Below are positions 21,229-33,198 of a DNA stretch of 64,000 nucleotides, one piece after another. The notes beneath the pieces are model-generated. The model saw only the letters and a list, made by a program, of their open reading frames with translations, did no database searches and had not been told where the DNA came from. The stretch comes from Tetrapyrgos nigripes (taxonomy: Eukaryota > Basidiomycota > Agaricomycetes > Agaricales > Campanellaceae). Where the stretch lies: contig JAACJM010000313.1 in the NCBI GenBank assembly GCA_013368315.1, forward strand, positions 1 to 64,000, read 5' to 3'. Every line of letters starts with the position of its first letter. Position 1 is the first letter of the stretch. Made by a program: the position numbers and the translations under genes.

Positions 21229-23430
21229 ATACCAAAAAGACTCTAATCATTTCTGGTGCAGAAAAATGTCCACTTACCCCAAAACCCACTACTATTGTAG
21301 CTGGAATTATCTATCCTCTCCACTCTATCTATATATTCCTTATGTACTTTAACTGTCTTATTTATGATGTGATATAATATGGATTGTGTCCGTTGTTCGT
21401 ATGTGGCAATCCTTGGGTGATCTGAAACATAAATGGGAAGTAACAGTTGAAAGGGAGGTATAAATTATCTAAATAGTATCAGTAGTGTACCAGAAGTTTC
21501 AGGAAATCAGCAGTTTTTAAAAGGGAAATGTCAGAAACATCAGAAATTTCCGACTTTTTCGAGATTTTTCAATAATAATCAGTGTATTATCGGTGGGTGG
21601 ATTTCCTGATGTGACAAGTCCAACTTCATGGTCCAGTTAGTCTAGTCATTTCGTATTGAGAGCATAGCCGCTGATTTTTTGATTAAAAATCTTTGGGATT
21701 AGCTAATCACTGCCTATTGCTTTCCAACATCAACTGGCCACTTGATGTGCCCTATGGGCCATTTCCTCGCTTATTACTATCATACACACTCATAATATCT
21801 GTCAGGAATCGAAATGCTCAACCTAAACACTCTTTTCACAGTCTCCCAGTGATATGCCGTACAAAATTTGCATATAGAAACACTAATTGGCAGTTAGAAA
21901 GCTGTATATAAAAGAACCAGAATGAGTCCTGAACTGCTAGTTAAAGTGTTAGTGGAATAAGTGTATGCACCAGTACAATAAAACTAAGTACTTATGAATA
22001 GGATATGCTTATTCTAAGTACTATGGTTGATGTGTTACGGTGCTTCAGTTATAGTAGCAGATCCACCATATACTATACAAAGTTCTATAAGGACCTTGTA
22101 ACCATTCCTACTATAACGCGCTTAGTACCACCAGTGCAATTCAAGGGAAACTGAAGCCCCTATTCATGGGCAAGGAACACGTAGGCTATATGACCCAGAC
22201 TCTAGCACTAAACAATCACTGGTTTAGAAATGGCGCCATAATCGGAGAAATCAGAGGAAAGCCCTAGTAACTGACTATGTCCGAACTAGCTCGCTTGTAA
22301 GCAAAATAGAAGGAATAGTCTTTTTAGAGGCAGTAAGGATAGAAAAGTAGGACAAAGTATATATGTATGAGTTCCCAGAAAGCTCAGGTTTCACAATACA
22401 CTAAAGGGATGAACTAGCAGTGAAGGAATAAAGCCCATAGTTCATTACTGCCAGTACGCGAACTAAGGAAGGAGTCATAATGAGAGAGCCCCCAAAAGGG
22501 TAAAGCTATTTCCGAATGCAGCAGTAAGATCAGCAAGATGTGTGCCTGATGACTGAGGCGTTCTTGTTGGTACAAGCGCGACTACAAAAGATATGTAGGA
22601 CCTTATAGAGAGCAGGACTTATCTATAAGAACTAACTAGGTGGTATACTAGCAACGAGGTCTATAAACACCAAGCCTATAGTAGCACCAGAAAAACATAG
22701 GAGGAGGAATAAGCAAGGACTACGCAAACCTATAACGAATGTGAGTCATACAAGTGGAGCCCAGCATGGATGGTGGAGCTATGTGAGTCAGAATGACTAC
22801 GACCGCCAGTTCCATGAAGGTACTCTTAGTCAAGAGGATGAAGCGAAGGGAACATAGAAAGCCCTATTAGTTTAGATAATATTCTACATTTCATAGATAC
22901 CCTAATTAGAAAGTACCTACTTAATCTAGTAGTATGGACAAACGTGGACTGGTGATTAGACTAATATTTCTGTTTTCCTTAGGTACCTTTTAGCAAACAT
23001 TAAAAAGAAATGTAGAACTGTACAGTAGTAGCTGCGAGTGGTATAAAAGGACTAGTATTTCTCGTAGTTACTCAAGCCACGTACTGTAGAGTATCGGTCA
23101 TCTCACTAGCGCTAGCTGTAGAGACTGCGAAACACGGACTACGCTTCTACCAAATCTACCTCGCATTGAGTATAAACATAGTGTGTTGGAATCAATAGTG
23201 TTGAATCAAATTTGTTGGTTTTGTGTGTTACCTTTTGTGTGTGTCCTTGGACTTGTGAAATTGGTTATAAGGCATTTGGGCCTACAAATTGTGAAATTGA
23301 AACTGTTGGTTTATACCTTTGTGGACTGGTTATAGTCTGTGTGTGTTTAACTTGTGTGCACTCATGCAAAACCTTACCAAAAACCCCAAAAGTCCTTGTA
23401 GTACAAGTGGACTGTTGAGTATTCTGACTA
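21229..23430. other. Non-coding, stop-rich region
   Basis: No coherent coding sequence in any frame. TATA-like boxes occur at about 21907 (tatataaaag) and 23041 (gtataaaagg), each followed by initiator-like sequence. They could be old LTR promoters, but I found no paired repeats or termini. Confidence 0.4.
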
Positions 23431-23431
23431 C

Positions 23432-24591
23432 TTGGAACACTTCCACTTTACAATTTGTATAAAAGTCTTTAAGTTTGTGTTTCTTCTACACTTACACCAA
23501 AGACACCTATTACTGGAATGGCAGGCACAAAGATTAGCTAATCTTGGCTATTCATTCTCATGGGAAAAAAGCCAGCCCTTAGACATGGCGTTGTTAGTAA
23601 CAGACTACCATACATCTACTTTAGTAGATCATCATGATGTCTGTCTAGGAGAGACTATGGTCCATTCTAGTTTTGGCTTCAACTACACCAACATCACCAG
23701 TCAACAAAAGGTGAAGAAGATGGAACTTGAGTTCAAGCCCAAGTCAACCCAGCCATCTTGTACTCCAAAGAAAGCCAGGGAAAAGGAAAATCTCCCATGC
23801 TCTGGGTCTGTCTCTGGCTTCTCTCCATCACCAAACAAACGACATTCTGGATGCAAAGCCTGCCATAGCCATGGAGAGAGTCATGGCTCCAAGTTGGAGT
23901 CTTCTCCTTCTTCTACTACCAACACCTCTCAGAAGTAACTGCTCAAGCTTGCGCTCGCAGACTCTCCAATGCAAGTTCACACATACATACTCCTTCCCTG
24001 TCACCATCTCCATCTTTGTCTCTTGCCAAGGGCTGTGGGTCACCCACTGGTAGTGTTACCACTCCTCACAAAAGCACCAGGAAAAAGTTGACACCTTCTG
24101 AATCTCAGTCCTACTCCCTTCCCTCTTCCCTTTCCCCAAATGCAAAGTACCAGTGATCCCATTTCCAGCATCAATTGCCTCACCTACCCTTTCTCCTCAA
24201 GCTTGTTCACATCCAAGCCCAACTCACAAGCCAGTGCCAATGTCACCATGCTCACAAAACTTTTTTTGTGGTGAAGGATGCAATGGAGATGTCTCGTTCA
24301 CCTACTTGTACTGGTACCCAGGTATGGTTGCAGAAGGTTTCCGATAGGATGAGGATGGTTTTAGAAGATGGGAAAGACAATGAGAATGGGAAAGAGATGG
24401 CTCTGTTCGTCATGTGTAACATAGTATATAGGCAAATTAAGTCGACTCAGTCAGCTGCAACCGTTGCTTCTGACATTGACAATTACCTCAGTGTTTTTCC
24501 TTTGTATCACTGGCCAAGATTGTCTATAACCTATGCCCACCCTTTACCAGTTTCAAGGCTCAAGCTGTATGTTTTGTCAACACACCATTAG
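23432..24591 (+). pseudogene. Possible gene remnant of unknown function
   Basis: Two open segments look gene-like. The first, 23432-23938, carries VKKMELEFKPKSTQPSCTPK and is Ser/Lys-rich. The second, 24175-24591, carries WLQKVSDRMRMVLEDGKDNE. Possible short introns separate them, but no consistent exon chain closes. No domain is recognised. The composition resembles the charged low-complexity product of the gene at 14308. Confidence 0.25.
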
Positions 24592-25637
24592 TGTCTTTGG
24601 CGAATTGACACATCCTGTAGAAGCCATGAGTCGCTTTTGGACGCAGAGACCAACATGAGTGGGCATGCGCGGATACTTTAATATTTGATCCAAAATTGCC
24701 TCTGAGAGCCTCTTCAATGCGTGATCCCCCAGAGGAAATATCTCTGCTTCCGAAGTCTATGAGTATTTGCGCAATCCAGTCCCACCTAGGGCTGTGAGCT
24801 GTTACCATATATGGTATTGGCCGTATATTTGACGGTACCTCTATGGAAATGTTAGCCAGCACCCGTACTGTCAGTGAGCAGAGCAACAGGCTTAGACGGT
24901 ATGGTACAGCATGACATACAGTCAAAACAGTATATACAATATATATGGTATGTTGGGCATAAAATACAAGTAAAAGTGAAGCAGGAAGCAACAATTTTGA
25001 GTCGGAAACTTACCTAAGTCTTGCCTGAGTCACTCGCCTTTCAAGCATTGCACTGAAGCGAGCTGCAAAGCATAATTTGAGGTTGGCTGGGCTGGCTGAT
25101 TGGGAAAGCAATAGTTTGTATTCTGGAAGGATGAATATTCCCACTACCATATAGGTAGTGGGTTTTACCTCCCAAATGCAGTCAATTTCACACCAATGCT
25201 GTGTGCATCACATGCTGATTTCCTTTTGGGTGTGTGTTGTCCCACGCTGAACACCTGGTAAGCTTGTTTTGCAACAAAGAAGTGCTTGCCACATGTTCCT
25301 TTCCTATTTGGGGCTCATTTGTGCTCCTCGATCCTCTCTGCTGTTTTGAGAGCTGTACATGAACTATCAGACACATTTCGAATGTCAATATTACTTCAGA
25401 TACTATGATTCCAATGTTGTCATTGGTATTTCCAAAACGCTTGGGGGAACAGGAAACAATGATAACTCGCACCTTACTGGTGCAATGGACCCGTTGAAGT
25501 CCAGATCACTTTTTGTGGGGAGTAGGAAGGCTACATTGGTGATTTGATGGACTTGTTTTTAGTTACGCCTTGTTGGTCGTTCCTTACAGATTTAATTACT
25601 GACATTATTCATTCTCTGATTAAGTTTCCTTACACTG

Positions 25638-26172
25638 TAGGGCTTCACACCATACAGTATCATGGTTATACTGGTACTGTATTACGGGTATGGACCTGTA
25701 CTGTACCATACTTTTTTCAAGGCTGTATGACCGTATCTTTTACAGCAGTATATGGGTTGTGACCGTGTACAGGTCAGGTATGCTCACTATCTGTTCAAAA
25801 TCAGCAAATATTCCTGAGCCAAAGTTCACTTACCCAGAGTTGAAATGCCCTATAAAGGTGACTATTTGGTCAAATCCTTTCGATTGTTCACTTGCTAAGA
25901 TGTCAACGGCATGTAGACAATGACCAAGGTTGATGGAAAGCGTCTCGACAGCGTTGGCAACGCTCGGGCAATGTTATACCAGCCCTAAACTTGACTGTTA
26001 GTATCTTTCTTCACTTTCTTAGCATGATTCACAAATTTTATCTATCAGTACCTACCATAACCTGTAATACTGCCATACCCAGACCATACCGTACTGTACG
26101 ATGTTGGATGCAACCAGTATGGTACCTGTACAAATACTGCTGTATCAGTATACTGTATAGTGTGAAGCCCTA
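25638..26172. mobile_element. Nested hAT-like MITE, TSD TTACACTG
   Basis: A 535-bp element with inverted ends TAGGGCTTCACAC-C/T-ATACAGTAT. It is flanked by the exact 8-bp duplication TTACACTG (25630-25637 and 26173-26180). It contains many gtac/tatac palindromic motifs and no ORF. The TIR start TAGGGCT matches the enclosing element, so the two may belong to related families. Confidence 0.85.
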
Positions 26173-26475
26173 TTACACTGTGGCTAATGAGGATTCACTG
26201 GCACTGATGGTAGCAGGCTTTGCTGCTCTGCAAGGGCCAGCCTTGCACTGGTTATTTAAAGTCAGGGTGGTTTAAAACTATGCTGAAGTAGACCAGGAGC
26301 GCTGAAAATTGATGGGTCTATTCCCTTTTTGGGGACTTATCTTACGTATGATATCTGAAAATAGAAGTTTACACAGCCCACCCATACATTGCTGTTGACA
26401 GCTGTACCACATATGGTAATGTACAGTATGTATCCCTGTCCATGCTGTACCATAAACTTTGCTTCAAAAATTCTT

Positions 26476-26693
26476 GATGAAGGAGATGTGGGCCACCACT
26501 GCGTGTGGCAATGACGAGGCCCAAAGGAAAGGAAGTGATTGACAAGTGCTAAATGAGCGCTGTCAACTGTTCGGTTCTGGATTCTGAGTCGGAAATTAGT
26601 GAGAAAATCTAGAGAAAATCGAATATTTAAGTTGCATAGCCATGCACAGAAGCCTCAGGTTATAAGAACAAGTCCCTACAGGACCTCGTAACA
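26476..26693 (-). repeat. Dispersed TGTTACGAGG repeat, copy 1
   Basis: About 218 bp. Its reverse complement begins TGTTACGAGGTCCTGTAGGG and ends near CATCTCCTTCATC. It matches the plus-strand copy at 29496-29723 throughout, including the caccactgcgtgtggcaa block. It could be a small solo LTR (TGT start) or a MITE. No TSD was found. Confidence 0.6.
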
Positions 26694-26870
26694 CTGTAAC
26701 CCTCATGGAAGGTGAGCAGCAATGAGCAAGTGTAAAGGATGATGAACATCAAATGGGCATTGCAGACCACACATTTTTGCAACAACAACTGGTGACTGGT
26801 GATGAAATGGCACCAGTAATGAAGAAACGGCATACCGGCATGACTGGAGCTTGAATAGGAGATGCATTGA

Positions 26871-26930
26871 GCATAGCCACATGCAGGAGTGTCAGGTTAT
26901 AAGAACAAGACCCTAAAGGGCCTCGTAACA
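26871..26930 (-). repeat. Dispersed TGTTACGAGG repeat, partial copy 2
   Basis: A 60-bp terminal fragment (gcatagccacatgcagg to ctcgtaaca) of the family seen at 26476-26693 and 29496-29723. Confidence 0.6.
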
Positions 26931-27479
26931 GTACAGCACCCATCACCATCGAACCATTACCGTATGAGCTGTATGTACAACAATGGTTCACAGCCCTAGT
27001 CCCACTGTCAGAGTCTCTCAATCCTGAAGAAGCTGATGGAATGTGTTGGAAACAAATGACCTCATGTGGAAATCTCTGTTTCAAATTTTAAACCCCCCTT
27101 GCCAGGACCAGCTGATCGATCGGTGGGATACGTCCCTCTCCTCCCTCTGGTCGGAGTCGGGGATCTACTATGCCCTAGTATGCCATCAATTTGCCTGTCT
27201 GCTCATGCACTCAGACAAGATCTCTGTGTTGAGATGGGGAAGGTCAGATAAGTGTGCCAATGAGTCATTACTATTATAATATCAGTACAGTGCATGTAAG
27301 TACTATTACAATATCATTACATAGGCGGGTACTTAGTAGGTTCTCAATGTTGAGTTGTTCAGTGGCAGCTATAGTACTAGTGATCAACCATGCTAGCAGC
27401 AGGTATTAGTGGAAAAAGTACTGAAGATTGTTTGACAAGATTCTATACAGGATATGTTTTCTATACATGAGGTGTCATC

Positions 27480-27570
27480 CTTCGCTTAAGAAAAAGTGTA
27501 TAGAAATTTGAAGTACCTACTATACCTACTATACTTCTATACTCACTATAAAACAGTTATTTTACTGATG
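27480..27570 (-). repeat. CTATA-rich dispersed repeat, copy 4
   Basis: The minus strand begins CATCAGTAAAATAACTGTTT. Close to copies 1 and 3. Confidence 0.5.
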
Positions 27571-28796
27571 CTCTGCACCAGCACACACACCGATGAATAC
27601 CGAGCTCCAACAACCCATTTCCTCTACCATATTTCATATATAGGTTTAGAAATAGAGATGAAAATAGCAAGGGAAAGATACAAAAAGAGAAGCGGAACGA
27701 AAAAGACGCCAGGGAAAGTGGGACGCATACTCCAGTCTCTATTCCTATCCCCAGGGTTTACTGTCCCTAGTGGCAACACCAGCGTCAGCACTATTTCAAT
27801 TTCTAATTGCTCCATCTTCGACCACGAGTCAGCATGATGTAATGGTATGGGGGTGTCGCGGCGGCCTCTAAAGAGGTCACCCAAAAGAAGATGACATTAG
27901 GATGAAGGAGAATGGCTATACTATGACATTCATTTAATATAAGTACTACTAAAAGCTGTAGTAAGGTGACATTAAAAACCTGCAGGGGAAAACCACTTGG
28001 GAGAAAGCCCTCTCATCAGGAAAAGTCTGCCTCTACTCGGGTGTGAAAATGAAGAGGGTGGGAAGGGTGGGTGAACGAAAGGATTCTCGAGTGAGTGGCT
28101 AGCGAATGAGAGAATAAAACTAAGGAGTAAGGACATAACAACTGAGAATATAAAGATGTAGTTGAAACACAGAGATAAATTTGAGAGTTGGGAGTAAGAG
28201 GATGTATTAGAGGAGGAAGTAAGAGAAAGGATGTGTGAGAGATGGGAGTAAGATGACATGTTAGAGAATGCGTGGTTGTAAGGATACTCATGTCTTCACC
28301 AGTGTTTGACCGGATCACGAAACATGAGTGAGGATGGTTCAATCTCCATAGTAAAACCATATTGATGTGCGAACCAAGAGAGGATTCTATGTGATGGAGA
28401 GAAGAGATATAGGAAAGTGAATGACTCTGCGAAGTACTCACAATTAGACTATTTTAAACAAACTTTAAACACGACTGTTCCTATTTCCGTCATCACCAAG
28501 ACCAACGCAAATACAAGCCCATTCCTGTACTCCGAGCACTCGTACGCAATATCCAATTATCCATCATCCAACGCTCAATGGTATAACCCACTAGCTTCAC
28601 ACATACAACCATGGGATAAGGACAGAATGAGAAAAAAGAAACAAAACATAAGTAGGAAGGAGAATAAGGAACAAGGGGGGAAAAGGAAGTAAACAAAAAG
28701 AAAAGAAAGAGAAAAGAAGAACCGAGAACTATCAAACCGACAAATGAACAGCGAGAGTAGAGGCAGAAGTAGAAGCTGCAACACCATATGCGACTA

Positions 28797-28982
28797 CATC
28801 AGTAGACTTGCACGTTTATAGAGCAGTATAGTGGTGTATAGTAGCATATAGAGCACATAGACCCATACCTTCCATGTAATCTGAATATGTATATCTCTCT
28901 ATACCAATGTATAGAGGGTATACAGACCTTCTGTCCTGGCTTTGTGAATTTACTATACATCTCTATATGTACTATGCCAGGC
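28797..28982 (+). repeat. CTATA-rich dispersed repeat, copy 2
   Basis: Begins CATCAGTAGACTTGCACGTT, then repeats tatagagc/gtatag motifs. Same family as at 10448. Confidence 0.5.
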
Positions 28983-29495
28983 TTCAGAAATCCATTTGAA
29001 TTCCTCACTGATCATTTGCATTGTCGGACGCATGGTAAACAGCATTAAGGGAAAAAGAACAATGTATTCATGGGCAGTAGTTCACTACAAGCAAGTATGT
29101 ATCAATACACGGCGCAGCGTACATGGAAAACAAGTATACAGATGATGACAAACATGAGAGGCTCTGAAACGGACAGGAATAGAAAGGATATCAGGCGCAT
29201 GAGATTACCTTCGTAATGCCAGCACAGGGAATGACGACTGAGCTGATATGGAAAAGAATAGAAAGTACGCACCTAACCAGTGCAATGTCAGTGTCGAGAA
29301 CCATGGCACCAATGCTGTGACTGCTATGCAGTTGATGTTGTAGAACGTAGGTAAAGACTGGGAATTGCAGACATCAGTCAAAAATCTGGTGAGGAATGTA
29401 TGGAGATGCACCATGAGACCAAGAGACAAGTAGACACACTACAAGATATGCATAGACATGTTAGACAGTTGGTATTGCATATATATATGAGGGAA

Positions 29496-29723
29496 TGTTA
29501 CGAGGCCCTTTAGGGTCTCGTTCTTATAATCTGACGTTTCTGCGTGTGGCTATGCAATTTGGATATATGCTTTTTTCGAGATTTTCTTACTAATTTCCGG
29601 CTCGGAGTTTAATAGGAGCCGGTACCGAATAGTTGTCAGTTGACGGCGCTCATTTAGCGCTCGCACTCACTCTTTTTGGGCCTTGTTATTGCCACACGCA
29701 GTGGTGGCCCACATCTCCTTCAT
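29496..29723 (+). repeat. Dispersed TGTTACGAGG repeat, copy 3
   Basis: Begins TGTTACGAGGCCCTTTAGGG and ends at catctccttcat. It is the inverted relative of 26476-26693. Confidence 0.6.
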
Positions 29724-29987
29724 ACATACAAAACTCCTTGTGGTGCTTCAAGGCAGCCAGGACACACTGCTCCAATCTAAGTACAGCTGAGAACGAAGAT
29801 TTGAACAGACATTGGCCAAGAGGTACAGAAACTTACAACGAGCATGTCTAGACCTCGTGGTGGGAAGGGAGATAGAGCCTGGTGCATCAGAGATGGCAAT
29901 TGGCTGGGAGTTAGAGGCAGAATGGGAGAGGAAAGACGAAAAGGAGATTAGTCAAAGTCGAACATCACGGGACCTTGTTGAGAGTGG

Positions 29988-30914
29988 CACAGCGGGGCGC
30001 GGAGCATATTTGCCAGCCAGTTTGGTGCATTCTTAAATGACAGATACTGTAGTATTTCGACCGTAAGTTCGTCGATATTGAGCGTTACGCGATCTCTTTA
30101 GTCTGCATCAAGTTCATTTACCATATTAGGAAGGGTGCCGGCGAAGCCGGCGCTCCCACGACCCTTTTATGGTAAGAAGGCACCCAAAAATCCCTTTGTT
30201 ATGCGTTACGAAAAGCGTTTTTGACCAAGTTCGTGGGGGGTGGGTGACACGTTACGCGAACTTACGGTCGAAATACTACAGTAGTTCACATGATTTTGGG
30301 TGAGATAAAATCCATTGTATTTACTGCTAAAAAACCGGGTCGCAAAAGCTCAAATTATGCGCTTAAGCTTTTCCGTGCTAAACTTTTTATTCATTCATGA
30401 CCAAAAAAGAGGAAGTAAATAGTATTTGAGTTTTGATTTGTAAGAAAATGCGCAAAAGTTATGATCAGTATTTGTGTGCCGGATTCCGGCGAGTAAAATG
30501 AATTCACTGGGGCATTGAAAAACACAAACTTAAATTACCAATTTTTCTCAACAGCCGGGCATACTCCATATGGAATATCGGCCTCAAATCGGTGCCATAT
30601 GGAGTAGGTCCGGTGGCGAGCAAAAATCTGTCATTTAAGTTTAGATTTTTCCCATCCGCAGTGCTTTTCCTTTTACTCGCCGGAATCCGGCACACAAATA
30701 GTGATCATACCTTTTTCGCATTTTCTCACAAATCAAAATTCGAATACTATTTGCTTCCCTTTTTTGGTCATGAATGAATAAAAAGTTTAGCATGGAAAAA
30801 CTTGAGCGCATAATTTGAGCTTTTGCGATCCCTTTTTTGCCAGCTAATACAATCAATTTTATCTCACCAAAAATCGTGAGAGTGCACAAAAATGGCTGGC
30901 AAATATGCGCTGTG
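29988..30914. mobile_element. Foldback element with ~300-bp arms, TSD TGG
   Basis: A long imperfect inverted repeat. The left arm (29988 to about 30500, apart from a nested insertion) pairs with 30655-30914. Shared blocks include catatttgccagcca, ttgatttgt-a/g-agaaaatgcg and gccggattccggcgagtaaa. The ends are CACAGCG..CGCTGTG with TGG at 29985-29987 and 30915-30917. The loop (about 30500-30655) holds a second short palindrome around catatgga. A three-base duplication and CAC..GTG ends fit a CACTA-related non-autonomous element, but this is tentative. A mariner-type MITE sits inside the left arm. Confidence 0.7.
30047..30281. mobile_element. Tc1/mariner-type MITE, TA target
   Basis: A 235-bp element with a perfect 25-bp TIR (CTGTAGTATTTCGACCGTAA plus GTTCG and its complement), flanked by TA at 30045-30046 and 30282-30283. 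Non-coding. It is absent from the corresponding position of the opposite foldback arm, so it inserted after that palindrome formed. Its TIR differs from that of the mariner at 59677, so that transposase is not obviously its mobiliser. Confidence 0.88.
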
Positions 30915-30917
30915 TGG

Positions 30918-33190
30918 ATGCATGTCGGAGTTTGAAACAAGTTTAGGGCAGGCATTTTTCACTTCGGTTTTGGAATTCCTATGCAGACGCGTCGACCTTT
31001 TACCATGCGACGTTGAACCAGTGTGCTATTTCTTGTACATACCCGAGCCCGCTTCAGCCTTTGGGGTTGTTCTAGGATCCAGGAATGATTGTACTTCTCT
31101 GGAAATGTTGCTACTGACGGCCTGAGGTGGTCAGTAATTCAGTACTTCTACTTCTCTTCGACTCTCATGCCTCTATATATGTGACACCAGTGCGAATTTC
31201 AATGACACTGTACATCAATTCCAGTGTAGGCACGTATGCTGATACATCCTGAGGTGTTTTGCTACCCGCAAAAATGACTCAGAGAAACTTGTGCATGTTA
31301 TTGATAGTGGGGCTGTTATATATACCCCTATCGGCCAGTAGAGGTCCAGTGATATATACTGTTAATTAGGATACATTTGGACGCAGGAGCTTTCTAGTAG
31401 CAGACAATTTTGTAGGGAGTAAACTTTCTATACAGCTATACAACACTCAAACCACACAAAATGTATCGAAGTGTATAGAGAATTTGGTTCTCCATGTGGA
31501 CTATACTTCTATACGCTCTATAAATGTGTTAATTTACTGATGTGTCCAGCACTCTATGGTCACCAACAGCAGCGAAACTCACACTGGTATAAACACTCGT
31601 CCCCCAAACGTATTCATATAAATGAATACTAACTCTCCACTGACGCCAAAGTCACATAGTTTGATGTGCCTATAATGGAAAACGACGAGTTGGAGGTTTC
31701 GATGTCTTTTTCGTGGTTTATTTTCTTGTGAAATGTGAGGGGGGGAGGGAAAGGGAGAGCAAGGAGGGGGGGAAGGGGGGGGGACAGTTAAGGGGATGGA
31801 GGGCAGAGCAATGCGCAAAGAGAGAGGAAAAGAAGAACAGTAGTTAGCGACGATGTCAACGGCAACGAGAGAGGAGGGAAAAAGACACTGAAACAGGAAA
31901 TGTGAAAGTAAGAATGAAAGAACGAAGGAAAATTAGCCGCAGTGAAGGTGCGAGACGGGAGGGAGAGATGGTAGAAGGATGCCAAACTGTGTAAAAAGCG
32001 GAAGAAACCAAAAACCTTAGAACTCATGCAAGATGAGACCCACCTCAATCCACTTCATACACATACGTATATTGGGCTCTTACAGGTATGCTCCATAGGA
32101 CGCAATGATCCAGCTTCCATTGGTGACGTTATTCTTGGAGTGCAAGTATGAAGTAGAGACTATTTTACTATGAACTATGTACCATCCGACATCTCGTTTT
32201 AAGTTTACCCCTATTCGTTCGCGGCTTGACGCATCACCAACAGCGAAGCCAACACCAAAGACCATTGCCATCCCCAATCCAGGAATAGGAGTATGGGAGG
32301 ATTGAAGAGAAATAGATATAGACGTAACGAAATCACAAAGCGAAGAAAAGAAAAGAAGAAAAAAGAATAGAATAAAAACAGAACTTTGTGCGAAAGACAG
32401 AAAAGCATCGGGACCGTCCGTGGCTGACAAAAACCAGCAGAAGCATTAACATCGACAATATTACTGCCGACATCAGCGCCAGCAGTATCATCACCATAGT
32501 CGACACTGAAACCAGGACCGAAGCTATGCTGAGCATTTGGCAACCAAGCTCCAAAACCCAACACTAAACTCGCATCTTCAGCTCGTGAACCCAACCTCCC
32601 CTTCACCCTTCTTTTACCCTCCTTCACTACTTTGACACCCGATGCCTGACCCCCGCCCCCCCGTTTCAAAAAAGAAAAGAAGAAAGAAAGAAAGAAAAGT
32701 ACACCACTCAAACCCCAAACCCCACCCTTCGCAACAAAGACGAACCTCGAAAAGCAATTGAAACTCGAACTCACACCTGAAACCAGACCGACCCCACCCT
32801 TCACAAAAACCCCAAACCACGCCCCCCGAAACTCCAAGAGGAAGGAAAACGAAAACTAGGGTTGATACAAACACTCTTCCCCCCAAACATATTCGCGAAA
32901 ACTGTTCACTAGCTTCTCCGCTGACACCAGGGTTGCATGGTGCAATGTCTTCGGAGAAGGAGAGGATGTTGGAGGGGGGCACGGCAGGCAAAGCAGCGCG
33001 CAAAGAGAGAAGAAAAAGAAAGAACAGTAGTTAGCGACAACGTCAACGGCAACGAGAGAGCGGGGGGGAAAGCCATGGAAAACAGAAACAATAAATTGAG
33101 AACCAAAGAGAATTAGCTGTAGTCATAGCCATGTTGTAGCCATGGCTGTGTACATAGACATAGACATAAAGCCAAGGAAACTCACCGTGA
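30918..33190. other. Non-coding region with diverged direct duplication
   Basis: No gene with recognisable motifs. The segment 31585-31870 (tcccccaaacgtattc, cagtagttagcgacgatgtc) recurs diverged at 32878-33065 (ccccccaaacatattcgc, cagtagttagcgacaacgtc). A third block at about 32035-32150 recurs at 34550-34660 (acccacctcaatcc). A CTATA-rich repeat end is at 31470-31542. The minus-strand ORF at 32211-32837 is Gly/Phe/Ser-rich and unconvincing. Confidence 0.4.
31420..31542 (-). repeat. CTATA-rich dispersed repeat, copy 3
   Basis: The minus strand begins CATCAGTAAATTAACACATT. It contains ctatacttctatac, as does 27480-27570. Confidence 0.5.
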
Positions 33191-33198
33191 TGTATAAC

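Larger units (their letters stand above)
24787..26998. mobile_element. hAT-like element with near-perfect 8-bp TSD
   Basis: Left end TAGGGCTGTGAGC at 24787, right end inverted (GTTCACAGCCCTA) ending at 26998. Flanks are gtcccacc (24779-24786) and gtcccact (26999-27006), a 7/8 match fitting the 8-bp duplication of hAT elements. There is no transposase. It has accumulated at least three insertions, at 25638-26172, 26476-26693 and 26871-26930. Confidence 0.65.
27007..29495. other. Non-coding stretch with CTATA-rich repeats
   Basis: No supported gene. Short ORFs lack motifs and are T/S/L-rich shadows. CTATA-rich repeat ends are visible at about 27480-27570 (minus orientation) and 28797-28980 (plus orientation). 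Confidence 0.4.

Noticed and set aside
22225..22260. tggcgcc as a retroelement primer-binding site
   Set aside because: No LTR pair or coding sequence nearby. The motif is a short palindrome likely to occur by chance.
32211..32837. 208-residue Gly/Phe-rich minus-strand ORF
   Set aside because: Low-complexity, in a duplicated non-coding region, no domain.
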